Positions 25,096 to 34,847 of a stretch of DNA of 64,000 nt are shown here, piece by piece; the first letter of the stretch is position 1; the number at the start of each line of letters is the position of its first letter. The DNA comes from Aquimarina sp. RZ0 (lineage in GTDB: Bacteria > Bacteroidota > Bacteroidia > Flavobacteriales > Flavobacteriaceae). The stretch is taken from NCBI RefSeq assembly GCF_008370685.1, contig NZ_VTZU01000021.1:1-64000 (forward strand), written 5' to 3'. The position numbers and the translations under genes are program-made. Below the pieces are notes generated by a model. The model searched no databases. It was not told the DNA's origin and was given only the letters and a program-made list of their open reading frames with translations.

Positions 25096-27891
25096 TTATC
25101 TGCTTAGGTAAAAACTTCCTTGAATCGGAAAATTATTTTCGAAATTAGGAGTAAAAATATAGAAATAAGTTCCTGAAGGAAGATCATCTCCTAATCGCAA
25201 GGATATATTGCTTTCTCCTCTGAACTCTTCTGTATCAATACTACCTTCATAGACTTTTGTTCCATATCTATTATAAATATCTAATACAAAATCCGGAAAA
25301 GCTTCGGCAATATTAAATTCATCTTCCAGTAACAAATCAAATGTATCATTCTGATTATTGCCATCAGGGGAAACACCATCCTGAAAATCAAGTGTGCATA
25401 ATTCTCCATTCGAAAACCGTTCTCCCATATTGAGAATATTAATGGTCACCTTCACTCTTTCTGATTCACAATTATCGGCATCAACCGCTGCTATAAAATA
25501 TACTTGATTATCAAAAAGTATTGGGTTATTAATAATCGGCACATCACTTTCTACAGTATCATACCAATTATAATTAACTACATCTACTTCAATATCATCT
25601 AGGTGTACAGCATCAAGAATACAAAACTCCTGATCCGGAACATCAGGCTCTGGCACATCAATAATCTGTACCGTTACCTGTAGCGATGACTCATCACAAG
25701 GAGCAGTATTAGGAATGACATATCTAAAGTTATATATATTATTAGTTTGGTTATCTGGATTAGGCAATAAGTCTAATTCTACAACCCCTTCTGGTGTCAG
25801 GGCTCCCGTATTTTCAATATCCTGAAAACTTCCGATTCTTGGTGTGTCATTATCCAATAGTGTAAAAAGATTTACGCGCCCCTCTATTCTGCAAAAAGAG
25901 CCACTTCTATCATTTCCTATCGATACAGGCTCAACAATAGTGATTGTTACGGTAGCCTGATCCTGAGTACTGCAACCAGGATTACTTCCTACTGTATAGG
26001 TATAATCTCCGGCTCCCAAAACAGGTAGCATATCATCATTGATATCAAAAACACCCAGATGATCAGGAGATGTATATCCAAAAGGACCTGTCCAGATTCC
26101 TGTGGTATCGGGATCTCCTTCTAATAAATCAAAGAGTGTTACTGTCAAATGATCAGAACATATCACAATATCTGATCCACTTCCAGCGCCAGCATTGGGT
26201 TCTTTAAAAATTGTAAATGAAAGTGTCGCTTCATCCCTACAATTACTGGTTGCATGATTTGTCTCATACGTAAATGAAAAAGTCTGATTATTTGTTATAT
26301 CAGGAAATACAAAAACATCCTCTATGATGTTTCCATTATCATCCCGCCAAATACCCGTATCAGCAATAGTTTCTGTACCATTAGTTATCAATAAACTTCT
26401 AAGATCTACAGAACCCTGAGTCTCGCAAAAACTTAATTCCATAGTGTCTTCTCCGGCATAATCATATGGCAAAATCTCGACGGTAACCTGAGCGGTTATA
26501 ACATCACAAGGATGCACGCAATACCCGAGTTCATTTTCTAAAGCAAATGGATTACATATGTCTAAAGGGTCTGGACAATTTATTTTGGGACTTACACCAT
26601 ATTCAAAAACATAAAGCCCAGGTGTTTCTTTAAAAGTATTTATTACGCCTTGGTGACCAAAACCTTCATCCCTTTGATCTATAATTCCCAGATCAGAGAC
26701 TCCCGAAACCAAACGCCAATTCACATAGTTTTCGTTGGTATAAACAAAACCAGTTGTTCCTTCTACTGTAAAATTTAATAGATCAAATAACCGTATACCT
26801 CCAGGAGACTCATTTGCACATATCTGAAGTGGATCTTCTTGCTGACTAAATGGTCTTAATTGCTCATACAAAGTAAAAGAAACTGCCGTACTATCATTTC
26901 TACATACGCCTGACCGCTGATTTACCTTATAATAATAATCAAATGTTTCACATCCAAAACGTAAATTATTCCCGTTATCAACTAAATTATTGTATACTTC
27001 TCTTAGGTTAATAAAAGAATCTTGCTCATTCGATATTTGTCCGGTAGAGTCAATATCTGGTAACCATATTCCTTCTATATCTTCTCCCTGGAGATACATA
27101 TCATCTCTTAGATCTATATCTGCATCAAATAGCCCTGCCAATATAGCATCTTCACAGATAGCTGTAACATCAGAATTTCCCGAGTCTACCTGTCTGACAA
27201 CCGAAATTCTTACGGTAGTTTCCTGAGATATCTGGCAGGAATCAATTCCCGGAACAGTGTATACTAATTCAAAAACTTCCTGATCCACCAAAGGAAGCCC
27301 TGGTTGATAAGGAATTTCTACCGAAAGATCAGAATCCGAAATACTTATAAAACTAGAACTGTTACCACTATATGACCATTCTCCATTCAAATGTGGCGGT
27401 GGGATACTAGCATCAGAAACCAAGGCTTCAAACAAATCAAAAGATTCTGAATCACAGGTTTCTACGTTAACATTATTAATACCAAAAGGAGGCAATGCTA
27501 CTCCCGAGTAAGGTCCTAAAATTAGCCGAATAGTCAATGCAATGTCATCACCACAATCTGCGTTACGAAGTTCAAAAATATAGTTATCAATTGTCTCGTC
27601 TATGGTAGAACGTTCTAATGACCATAAACCCACATTTCCTGTCACCGGATCCAGGACTATTGTTAATCTGGGATCTGTAGTCCAGGTTCCATTCTGAATG
27701 GTAAGCCCTGTAGCCGTAGTATATTCATCATATAAATTTATGATACCATCCGAATTACCGTCTCCATCAAAATCTATAGTTTCCATATTACAAACAGAAA
27801 TAGTTTCCTGCAAATTACACTGAGAATGTAAGATTGATGAAGCTAAAAATAATCCAAAAAATAGGGTGAGTAGTTTTTCTTTATAAATCAA
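25096..27891 (-). CDS. T9SS type B (gliding motility-associated C-terminal domain) surface protein
   Basis: A 931-residue secreted protein. The N-terminus is a signal peptide (LLTLFFGLFLASSILHS), followed by many immunoglobulin-like segments with paired Cys and motifs such as TGIWTGPFGY and GDYTYTVGS. The last 90 residues are a CHU_C/type-B sorting domain (GVSPDGNNQNDTFDLL, YNRYGTKVYEG, LPSGTYFYIF). This domain sends proteins through T9SS to the cell surface. It is probably an adhesin or gliding-type surface protein. The only start near the signal peptide is TTG at 27891. The PorP/SprF and OmpA genes follow. Confidence 0.92.
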   Translation of the reverse strand: MIYKEKLLTLFFGLFLASSILHSQCNLQETISVCNMETIDFDGDGNSDGIINLYDEYTTATGLTIQNGTWTTDPRLTIVLDPVTGNVGLWSLERSTIDETIDNYIFELRNADCGDDIALTIRLILGPYSGVALPPFGINNVNVETCDSESFDLFEALVSDASIPPPHLNGEWSYSGNSSSFISISDSDLSVEIPYQPGLPLVDQEVFELVYTVPGIDSCQISQETTVRISVVRQVDSGNSDVTAICEDAILAGLFDADIDLRDDMYLQGEDIEGIWLPDIDSTGQISNEQDSFINLREVYNNLVDNGNNLRFGCETFDYYYKVNQRSGVCRNDSTAVSFTLYEQLRPFSQQEDPLQICANESPGGIRLFDLLNFTVEGTTGFVYTNENYVNWRLVSGVSDLGIIDQRDEGFGHQGVINTFKETPGLYVFEYGVSPKINCPDPLDICNPFALENELGYCVHPCDVITAQVTVEILPYDYAGEDTMELSFCETQGSVDLRSLLITNGTETIADTGIWRDDNGNIIEDVFVFPDITNNQTFSFTYETNHATSNCRDEATLSFTIFKEPNAGAGSGSDIVICSDHLTVTLFDLLEGDPDTTGIWTGPFGYTSPDHLGVFDINDDMLPVLGAGDYTYTVGSNPGCSTQDQATVTITIVEPVSIGNDRSGSFCRIEGRVNLFTLLDNDTPRIGSFQDIENTGALTPEGVVELDLLPNPDNQTNNIYNFRYVIPNTAPCDESSLQVTVQIIDVPEPDVPDQEFCILDAVHLDDIEVDVVNYNWYDTVESDVPIINNPILFDNQVYFIAAVDADNCESERVKVTINILNMGERFSNGELCTLDFQDGVSPDGNNQNDTFDLLLEDEFNIAEAFPDFVLDIYNRYGTKVYEGSIDTEEFRGESNISLRLGDDLPSGTYFYIFTPNFENNFPIQGSFYLSR

Positions 27892-28440
27892 AATTAATTA
27901 GTTTTATACTTTATGTCGTACACAATGGATTTGTTACCTATGAAATCAATATTTTTTTAAAAACTTTATTGCTAAAAAAACCAATCGTTTCTTACTGTCA
28001 AAATTATATAATTTCTCGATCAATACCATCACTGTTTTCAGGGAATTGACCCCAATAAAGATATAAAAATATCGCATTAAATAAAAGCTTTAGAATGGAT
28101 AGTATAAACTATTGTATTTCAATGTGACATACATCAAATATTTAAGCGAAATTCACAGTGGTATATATGATAATTCTCCGATATTTATTAAAAAAATCCT
28201 GAATCTACATAATATTTCTGAGCGGTCAAGAAGGTGGCGGGGTAGTTCATTTTATTCATTCTTAAATATCAAATTTTAGAATATTTCCATATCTGGTAAT
28301 TTTAAAGATTTGACGATGCAGGCAAAGAGTACAGAACTTTTGTAACCATAAAACCCTATTTACTGCTATAAAATATATAGTATTGTATGATTAGTCACTT
28401 CCTCTTCTTTGATTGAAATACTATTTGAAAGTTCCAGTAG
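27892..28440. other. Intergenic region with no recognised gene
   Basis: About 550 AT-rich bases separate the type-B surface protein gene from the TPR gene. It must hold the promoter of the T9SS module on the minus strand, but I found no exact TAnnTTTG box. No coding frame was convincing. Confidence 0.4.
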
Positions 28441-29319
28441 TTACGAATTGGAAATTAATAGCTTAAAAAAATTATTATCCCGCAAGCTTTCAAAATGTTT
28501 TTCATTTAGCAGTTCTTCTTGTAGGGTATCTGACAATTCTAGTGCCTTTTTTATATCTTTTAATGCTTCGGTTTGTTTATTCAATTTTGCATTGGCACAA
28601 GCACGCTGCCAGTATGCAAGAGAATACTCATCATCATATTCAATAGCAGCATTTAAAAGATTCAATGCCCAGCGTATTTCTCCTATTTCTAATAATGCAT
28701 CAGCCTTATAGGTCATGGCTTCAATGTCATCCGGGTTTATAGATAAAATTTCATCATATATTGAAATTTTGTCTTCTTCACTTTTTTCTAGCCCAGCTCG
28801 CATCCATAAAGAGTGAATCGAATTTGTATTTGTTATGTTTTCTTGCGTTTCTATGATGATTTTCGATCGTTCAGTCATTTTCACCTCAATTTGCTTTAAA
28901 CGACTTTCATAGTCCACGGTAAGAGTTTCTATTTTCTTTGCCATATCACTCTTTAGGCTCTTTTTTATATCATTCAGAGAACGCCAACCTAACAATACTA
29001 GTAATGAAGCTGCCGCTGTTATTATGTAAAAAACATTATTTATTGTACTTGTGGTATAATTAATTGCCCTATCTGATGACTCTAATTTTGCTTCAGAAAT
29101 TTGTTTTGTAACCTGTGCTCTCAAGCTTTGATTTTCTTGTCTTAAACTTTTTATTTCATCAAGTATATATCTTTCAATTAATGGTTTGTATAGTGGCTGT
29201 TCAATTATATCCATTTTAGCTGTACTTTGGGAAAATAAAATAACTGGCATGTTTAAAAACATGATTGCTAAAAAAAAATTTGAAGTATTAATTTTGACTT
29301 CCCTTTTTGTTCTTTTCAT
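28441..29319 (-). CDS. Membrane protein with coiled coil and C-terminal TPR repeats
   Basis: A 292-residue protein of unknown role. An N-terminal hydrophobic segment (FFLAIMFLNMPVILFS) is a signal peptide or anchor; a coiled-coil stretch with EIKSLRQENQSLRAQ follows; a second membrane helix is at about 95-112 (VFYIITAAASLLVLLGW); another coiled coil (about 115-165) leads into two or three TPR units (about 185-285, with NPDDIEAMTYKADALLEIGE and SLAYWQRACANAKLNKQTEAL). The final HFESLRDNNFFKLL motif is typical of TPR ends. The TPR region is probably cytosolic. Neighbours give no clue; a decayed transposase lies upstream. Confidence 0.72.
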   Translation of the reverse strand: MKRTKREVKINTSNFFLAIMFLNMPVILFSQSTAKMDIIEQPLYKPLIERYILDEIKSLRQENQSLRAQVTKQISEAKLESSDRAINYTTSTINNVFYIITAAASLLVLLGWRSLNDIKKSLKSDMAKKIETLTVDYESRLKQIEVKMTERSKIIIETQENITNTNSIHSLWMRAGLEKSEEDKISIYDEILSINPDDIEAMTYKADALLEIGEIRWALNLLNAAIEYDDEYSLAYWQRACANAKLNKQTEALKDIKKALELSDTLQEELLNEKHFESLRDNNFFKLLISNS

Positions 29320-29907
29320 TGTAATGCAAGTTTTATATTTATTGACACATACATTTTCTTTAACTTCTTCTCTTGGACCTAGGTATCAAGTTTTCTTATT
29401 TAGTCTATTGTACAATCGCGATGCTAAATTTTCATCCTTCCTTGTCATATTATTATATTTTAAGTTAATACTAATTATTTAATTTATAGATTAGAAGAAC
29501 TCGTTTTGAATGTACGTATCCTCTAATCTATATTACATATATGCTTATGTATTACATTATCCATCCCCCGTTTTTTTAAAAAAGACATAATTAAGCTAAA
29601 AACAATAATGTAAATCACTATATTTCAACCTCATGACTCTGGATACATGTGTTTAAGTTTAATAAAGTTATCCAGACATAAAACCTCTCGAAACACTAGT
29701 GAAATCAATATATTATGTTTTGACAATAAATTTTCAAGGGATAGCTAATTATGTATTACACTGTAAAGACAATTAAAATGCAGATATAACCTAAGAAAGT
29801 AGTTTTTTTATGAAATCAAGTTAAATTTTGTAGTTCTTCAACAAAGAATTTAAATGAAATAGTTTTAACTTTTTTGATTCTAGTGAAAACATAGTGTTTT
29901 TTAATCA
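29320..29907. other. Intergenic region with no recognised gene
   Basis: About 590 AT-rich bases. A TCTGGATA/TTATCCAGA imperfect inverted repeat occurs near 29637-29676. No gene was supported. Confidence 0.4.
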
Positions 29908-29937
29908 ATTCAGAGTATGTTTAAAAATAATTTTTAG

Positions 29938-30590
29938 TTATTTTGTGATTCTATTGAGAATCATTTGACAATTTTGCCATAATATCCAAGATTCTTGACT
30001 TTCTGTTGTTTTTTCATAGTCTTTGTCAAGCCTTCGGAATAAATTAAAGATTCCAAAAGTTCTTTCTGTTACCCATCTCCATTTTAACGGAACAAATCCT
30101 TTGGAGGAAGGAGGTGCGGATGAGATCCCGACTTCGAATCCAGCTATATTTTCTTCTACCCACTTCATAAATGTTTTCTTGTCTATCTGTGATCACATGT
30201 CGTTTTCTACCGTTAATTTTTTTATTTCCATCTATTCCTTTGTCCAGATGTGTAAATGGTCTTGATTTTATCGACTGACTATCAATAGACTTGGCGTCTC
30301 TTCTTTTCCTTGTCGTATTCGTTCCATTTTATTCAAGCTAACATTCAGCATTTCCAAAGTACCATTGCTTTTCCACTTGCGAAAAAAATAATAAACACTA
30401 CCCCATTTGGGAAAATTGTCTGGCAGATTACGCCACTGGGCACCGATGCGTAGTTGCCATATAAGATCGCATCAACAATGTCTCGCAACTTATATTTTCC
30501 TTTTTGTTTCACAGCTAGTATTTTTATTCATAATTTCCCGCTGCTGGGTAGTAAGTCGGGGGTAATATGAAACATTTCTCTGGTTTACGA
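29938..30590 (-). pseudogene. Decayed IS5-family transposase
   Basis: Reading the minus strand in several frames recovers pieces of an IS5-family DDE transposase in order: LTTQQREIMNKN, GKYKLRDIVDAILYGN, GAQWRNLPDNFPKWGSVYYF, SIDSQSIKSRPF, INGRKRHVITD and finally WRWVTERTFGIFNLFRRLDKDYE with the catalytic Glu. At least three frame changes are needed, and the central part between the second Asp region and the C-terminal piece is missing. The last piece is a 76-codon open frame at 29938-30168. I could not identify its terminal repeats. It is inactive; family knowledge says several IS5 subgroups duplicate TNA targets. Confidence 0.8.
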
Positions 30591-30737
30591 CAATGAAGAA
30601 CACAGCAAAGGAAAATCACGTCAAAAACTATAATTATATTCTGGAACACGTATAATATGAAAACAACCAATGCAAAATTTCTGAAAGCCTACTATTGCCG
30701 GAGATAGTGCCTTTAAAAATTTTATTCAGATTATCTT

Positions 30738-31334
30738 TTAGCCTCTTGATTGTAAAATATTTACTACATCCTTTAAGGTATAACCTTTTGCTTGCAGTAG
30801 GATCAAATAATGGAATAACAAATCTGCACTTTCATTAAGAAACAATTCTTCGTTATCATCTTTTGCCTCAATCACAACCTCTACCGCTTCTTCTCCTACT
30901 TTCTGTGCAATTTTATTCATTCCTTTCCTGAACAATGATGCTACATAAGATTTCTCATCTTCTTTATTTTCTTTTCTATGCTTAATAACGGCTTCTAAGG
31001 TAGATAAAAATCCAAAAGATTGAGTATTTTCTTCATCCCAACAGGTATCTGAGCCTTTATGACAAGTAGGCCCGGTAGGGGTTACAGTAATCAGAAGTGT
31101 ATCTTTATCACAGTCATTTTTTATATCGACCAGATTTAGAAAATTTCCACTTTCTTCTCCCTTGGTCCATAAACGATTTTTTGTTCTGCTAAAAAATGTT
31201 ACTTTTTTAGAAGCTATTGTTTTTTGATAGGCATCTTGATTCATATACCCAAGCATTAAAACGTTTTTTGTGATAGCATCCTGAATAATTGCGGGTACTA
31301 AGCCATCATTATTTTTATTAAAATCTATTTCCAT
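30738..31334 (-). CDS. hisIE: Bifunctional phosphoribosyl-AMP cyclohydrolase/phosphoribosyl-ATP pyrophosphatase
   Basis: This catalyses steps 2 and 3 of histidine biosynthesis. The N-terminal HisI domain (1-110) has LMLGYMNQDAY, LWTKGEESGNFL and the metal-binding region around CDKDT and PTCHKGSDTCW. The C-terminal HisE domain (about 112-198) has SYVASLFRKGMNKIAQKVGEEAVEVVIEA. The 198-residue fusion is the usual Bacteroidota form. It is the last gene of the operon, 81 bp after hisF. The spacer after its stop codon leads into the transposase remnant. Confidence 0.97.
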   Translation of the reverse strand: MEIDFNKNNDGLVPAIIQDAITKNVLMLGYMNQDAYQKTIASKKVTFFSRTKNRLWTKGEESGNFLNLVDIKNDCDKDTLLITVTPTGPTCHKGSDTCWDEENTQSFGFLSTLEAVIKHRKENKEDEKSYVASLFRKGMNKIAQKVGEEAVEVVIEAKDDNEELFLNESADLLFHYLILLQAKGYTLKDVVNILQSRG

Positions 31335-31415
31335 ATTATTCTATATACATCAGCAAACCTAATCCCCACGATAAAAACTAAATCTATAAGTCTGGTAATC
31401 TACTGAAGTTTTTTT

Positions 31416-32171
31416 TTATAACCGAACAGGTATTGTATTATTTCTCAATTCCTTTTTTAGGACTTTAATGTCTATCTCTTTGAAATGAAATACACTTGCC
31501 GCTAATGCTGCGTCTGCTTTTCCTTCTTTAAAACTGTCAATAAAATGTTGAATATTACCCGCACCTCCTGATGCAATAATAGGAATATTCAATTCTGAAG
31601 ATAGCCTGGCCAGTGCTTTATTAGCAAAACCATCTTTGGTCCCGTCATGATCCATTGAGGTAAATAAAATCTCTCCTGCTCCTCTTCTTTCTACTTCTTT
31701 TGCCCAATCAAAAAGACGCAATTCTGTAGGAACTTTACCTCCAACCAAATGCACTATCCATTCGCCATCTATTTGCTTGGCATCTATGGCAACTGTGATG
31801 CATTGACTCCCGAATTTTCCTGCTAGCTCATTAATCAGTTGTGGGTTCTTTACAGCCGAAGAATTGACAGAAACCTTATCTGCTCCATTTTGCAATAAAA
31901 TATCAACATCTTCTATGGATGATATTCCGCCACCTACAGTGAATGGAATATTCACTCTTTCGGCAACTCGCAGCACGAGATTTGCCAAGGTTTTACGTCT
32001 TTCTTCTGTTGCAGAAATATCCAAAAAGACCAGTTCATCTGCTCCAGCCTCAGAATATAACTGGGCTAGTTCTACAGGATCACCTGCATCTCTTAGATCT
32101 ACAAAATTTACTCCTTTCACAGTTCGACCATTCTTAATGTCCAGACATGGTATAATTCTTTTCGTTAACAT
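31416..32171 (-). CDS. hisF: Imidazole glycerol phosphate synthase cyclase subunit
   Basis: HisF is a TIM barrel that joins ammonia from HisH to PRFAR, producing IGP and AICAR. The 251 residues include catalytic Asp11 (IPCLDIKNG) and Asp130 (VAIDAKQ), plus phosphate-binding TVGGGIS and IIASGGAGN. It works as a complex with HisH, encoded four genes away in the same operon. A 164-bp palindromic element separates it from the DinB gene upstream, so translation and mRNA folding here may be unusual. Confidence 0.97.
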   Translation of the reverse strand: MLTKRIIPCLDIKNGRTVKGVNFVDLRDAGDPVELAQLYSEAGADELVFLDISATEERRKTLANLVLRVAERVNIPFTVGGGISSIEDVDILLQNGADKVSVNSSAVKNPQLINELAGKFGSQCITVAIDAKQIDGEWIVHLVGGKVPTELRLFDWAKEVERRGAGEILFTSMDHDGTKDGFANKALARLSSELNIPIIASGGAGNIQHFIDSFKEGKADAALAASVFHFKEIDIKVLKKELRNNTIPVRL

Positions 32172-32233
32172 AAATTACTATTATAAGTATTGGGTACTAC
32201 ATACAAAATCATATACTTACTACTTTATTATTT

Positions 32234-32397
32234 AGTGTCTGGGTCGGAAATAGACGATTTTCACAATTTGAAAGATTTTTGATGAAATTTAGACTTTATT
32301 TTTTGAAGTGGATGCCATAGCATCAGACAATTGAAAATAAATCTAAATTTCGCAAAAAGATACAAATTTGATTTTGCTGTATTTCCGACCAAACACT
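32234..32397. mobile_element. 164-bp foldback MITE-like palindrome inside the his operon
   Basis: The ends AGTGTCTGGGTCGGAAATA (32234-32252) and its near-complement (32380-32397) are flanked by ATTT at 32230-32233 and 32398-32401, a likely target duplication. The two halves keep pairing towards the centre: AAATTTAGA (32285) with TCTAAATTT (32342), and GATGC-CATA-GCATC at 32311-32324. It has no coding capacity. It lies between the DinB-family gene (its right duplication touches that gene's stop codon) and hisF. Confidence 0.82.
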
Positions 32398-32399
32398 AT

Positions 32400-32909
32400 T
32401 TATTCATTTTTTACATTTAGATCCATACCATCATAAAAGCCCAGGCTTTTATTTTTTAATTGTTTGGTCCAAAATGCTATTTGTCCCGTATGGTATGAAT
32501 AATGCTCAGCTACGTGAATTGCGATGGCGATTCCAGAAAAGTTAAAACCTTGTACGTCTCGTTTTCGCATCAACTCATCTACAGATAGTTCATTAATTAT
32601 TTCTATAGCGGTATACACTGTAGACGTTAATTTGTCTAAAAGTTGTCTTTTTGTAAAGCCTTTTTTCGTTTCGAATTCAAGATCACGCTCTCTGTTATCT
32701 TCTTTTTTTCCTAAAGAAGCAATGGCATATTGAGTAATATTTCCGCATAAATGTAATATCAAATTACCTACACTATTAGAAGATTCATTAAATCGTTTCC
32801 AGATGTCTTCTTCTGATAATTGCTCAAAACTTATTGAAATCATTCTAGAACTTTCATTTAGCCTATAGATGATGTGCTCTTTAAACTCATTACTTATTTC
32901 TTCATTCAT
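32400..32909 (-). CDS. DinB family protein inside the his operon
   Basis: A 169-residue four-helix protein of the DinB/YfiT-like metal-binding superfamily. His residues of the usual triad appear in NLILHLCGNI (about 50), and AEHYSYHTGQIAFWTKQL (about 135-150). DinB-like proteins include thiol-dependent transferases, but many have no known substrate. It is not a histidine enzyme, yet it sits between hisA and hisF in the same direction. Whether it is an insertion into the operon or a regular part in this lineage cannot be told here. Confidence 0.85.
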   Translation of the reverse strand: MNEEISNEFKEHIIYRLNESSRMISISFEQLSEEDIWKRFNESSNSVGNLILHLCGNITQYAIASLGKKEDNRERDLEFETKKGFTKRQLLDKLTSTVYTAIEIINELSVDELMRKRDVQGFNFSGIAIAIHVAEHYSYHTGQIAFWTKQLKNKSLGFYDGMDLNVKNE

Positions 32910-33114
32910 AATTATTATAAATTGAAACCTGATACGTTTTTAAAAACCTATTATGATTAACCTAGTGAGTGATTTTAAACTTTTGTTAATTCGCTATAAA
33001 ACCCTCTTTTCGACCCAATTTTCTGCGTTTCTCTACTATGAACTGCAAAAAACACATCAATTGACTAAAAAAACAACTATTTCTCGCCAGAATCAAAAAA
33101 GTTTAAACCATTTC

Positions 33115-33840
33115 CTACATTCCTATAATATAGTGCTCTAACTGTTTTAAACCAATTCTATTTTCATAAATAGCCTTACCTATAATAGTTCCCTCACAAC
33201 CTAAATCAGCAAGTTTTGGCAGTTCATCAAAAGTAGAAATTCCACCAGAAGCTATTAATTTAATATCTTTTGTTTTATCCAAAATCTTTTTATATAAATC
33301 AAATGAAGGACCTTCTAGCATTCCGTCTTTACTAATATCAGTACAAATTACATACGCCACTCCTTCTTTTTGATATTCCTGAATAAAAGGAATCAACTCC
33401 TGATCACTTTCTTCTTGCCAACCACTTACGGCAATTTTTTCATGATGGGCATCTGCACCAAGAATAATTTTATCATTTCCGAATTTGGCCAACCAGGATC
33501 TGAATATATCAGGGTTTTTTACGGCAATACTTCCTCCAGTGATTTGATTTGCTCCACAATCAAAAGCGATCTTTAAGTCTTCATCTGTTTTTAAACCTCC
33601 TCCAAAATCAATTTTTAAACTTGTTTTTGAAGCAATTAACTCTAATACTTTATGATTGACAATATGTTTTGATTTTGCACCATCAAGGTCTACTAAATGT
33701 AAATATTGAATCCCGTGATCTTCAAACTCCTTGGCTACTTCTAATGGGTTTTCATTATATATTTTCTTTGTATCATAATCCCCTTTAGAAAGTCTAACGC
33801 ATTTTCCTTCTATGATATCTATTGCTGGTATTATTCTCAT
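33115..33840 (-). CDS. hisA: ProFAR isomerase, histidine biosynthesis
   Basis: HisA is a TIM barrel that isomerises ProFAR to PRFAR, step 4 of the pathway. The 241 residues begin [22 protein letters not shown], with catalytic Asp8 and a second Asp at 130 (ILGADAHH), and phosphate-binding DFGGGLKT and IASGGIS. The 158-bp gap to hisH upstream and the larger gap to the DinB gene downstream are unusually long for an operon, but nothing else separates them. Confidence 0.96.
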   Translation of the reverse strand: MRIIPAIDIIEGKCVRLSKGDYDTKKIYNENPLEVAKEFEDHGIQYLHLVDLDGAKSKHIVNHKVLELIASKTSLKIDFGGGLKTDEDLKIAFDCGANQITGGSIAVKNPDIFRSWLAKFGNDKIILGADAHHEKIAVSGWQEESDQELIPFIQEYQKEGVAYVICTDISKDGMLEGPSFDLYKKILDKTKDIKLIASGGISTFDELPKLADLGCEGTIIGKAIYENRIGLKQLEHYIIGM

Positions 33841-33998
33841 GTGTTAAAAATTGAAATACGAAAATTGAAATTAGAAATATTCAGACTTTATTTTTTTTAG
33901 TTATTTTAATTAAACCCACTACAATTCTTTATAATTCATAAGCTTCTTCTGTTTTGGTTCTTACTTTCATATCCTCCACACCACTCAGTTTTGTTTTT

Positions 33999-34586
33999 CT
34001 AGTTTCCAATTTCTAAAAAATTCTTCAAAATTTTCTCACCAATCACACTACTTTTCTCTGGATGAAACTGGGTTCCGTAAAAATTATCTTTGTGTAATGC
34101 TGTAGCATAATCCACACCATAGGTTGTCCTGGCAATAGTATCGCTGGTAACAGGTGCATAATAACTATGCACCAGATAGATATAATCTTTCTCCTCTATC
34201 CCATCAAACAACGGGGATGATAAGGATTCTATCTGATTCCAGCCTATTTGAGGCACTTTGACTCCTGCATTAAACTTCTTTACTGCTACATCAAAGATCC
34301 CTAATCCTTTGGTATCTCCTTCTTCGGTGTGATTACACATCAATTGCATTCCTAAGCAAATCCCTAATACGGGTTGTTTTAGTTCTGGCACAACGATATC
34401 CAATCCAGAATCTTTGAGTTTTTTCATAGCACTACTCGCCTCACCTACTCCTGGGAAAATAACTTTATCGGCTGCTTTAATAACCAAAGGATCATCACTC
34501 AATATGGCTTCATATCCTAATCGCTGAATAGCAAATTTTATGGATTGAATGTTACCTGCTCCGTAATTTATAATAACTATTCTCAT
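33999..34586 (-). CDS. hisH: Imidazole glycerol phosphate synthase glutaminase subunit
   Basis: HisH hydrolyses glutamine and channels ammonia to HisF. The 195-residue class I glutamine amidotransferase has the nucleophile Cys77 (LGICLGMQLM) and the His-Glu pair in YGTQFHPEKS. It starts MRIVIINYGAGNIQS, typical of the family. The 261-bp spacer towards hisB holds a copy of the five-copy structured repeat, so the transcript linking hisB and hisH should carry that folded element. Confidence 0.96.
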   Translation of the reverse strand: MRIVIINYGAGNIQSIKFAIQRLGYEAILSDDPLVIKAADKVIFPGVGEASSAMKKLKDSGLDIVVPELKQPVLGICLGMQLMCNHTEEGDTKGLGIFDVAVKKFNAGVKVPQIGWNQIESLSSPLFDGIEEKDYIYLVHSYYAPVTSDTIARTTYGVDYATALHKDNFYGTQFHPEKSSVIGEKILKNFLEIGN

Positions 34587-34597
34587 CTGTTCTCTTT

Positions 34598-34692
34598 GCT
34601 CGATAATCGAGATTTAACTGCTCCGAGGCTTGCCTCGAAATCAAAATGCTTTTATCAATAAATCCCTCGTGGGCTTCCCTCGAGGTAGTTTA
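34598..34692 (-). repeat. Five-copy structured intergenic repeat, copy 2
   Basis: Reverse-oriented copy between hisH and hisB. The hairpins are well preserved; in hairpin 2 a G-T pair of copy 1 is a G-C pair here (CGAGG/CCTCG), which supports selection or recent formation of a paired structure. It is read in the his transcript in its forward sense. Confidence 0.85.
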
Positions 34693-34847
34693 CCATTTTT
34701 TTGGTTGTCAGATGGTATTCTCCATCCAGACTTTGGTTTCGGTTAGTATGAATGCTGTTGGCACAGCTTGTTTTATAATCTAAATAACATTATAAATACC
34801 GTATTCATTTTAACGACTGTTTTACTTCTAACTTCTATTTTCCAGTA

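Noticed and set aside
28409..28711. 100-codon plus-strand frame opposite the TPR gene
   Set aside because: Ser/Phe-rich antisense shadow of TPR coding sequence.
29186..29482. 98-codon hydrophobic frame on the plus strand
   Set aside because: It overlaps the start of the TPR gene antisense and has no ribosome site, promoter box or family match.
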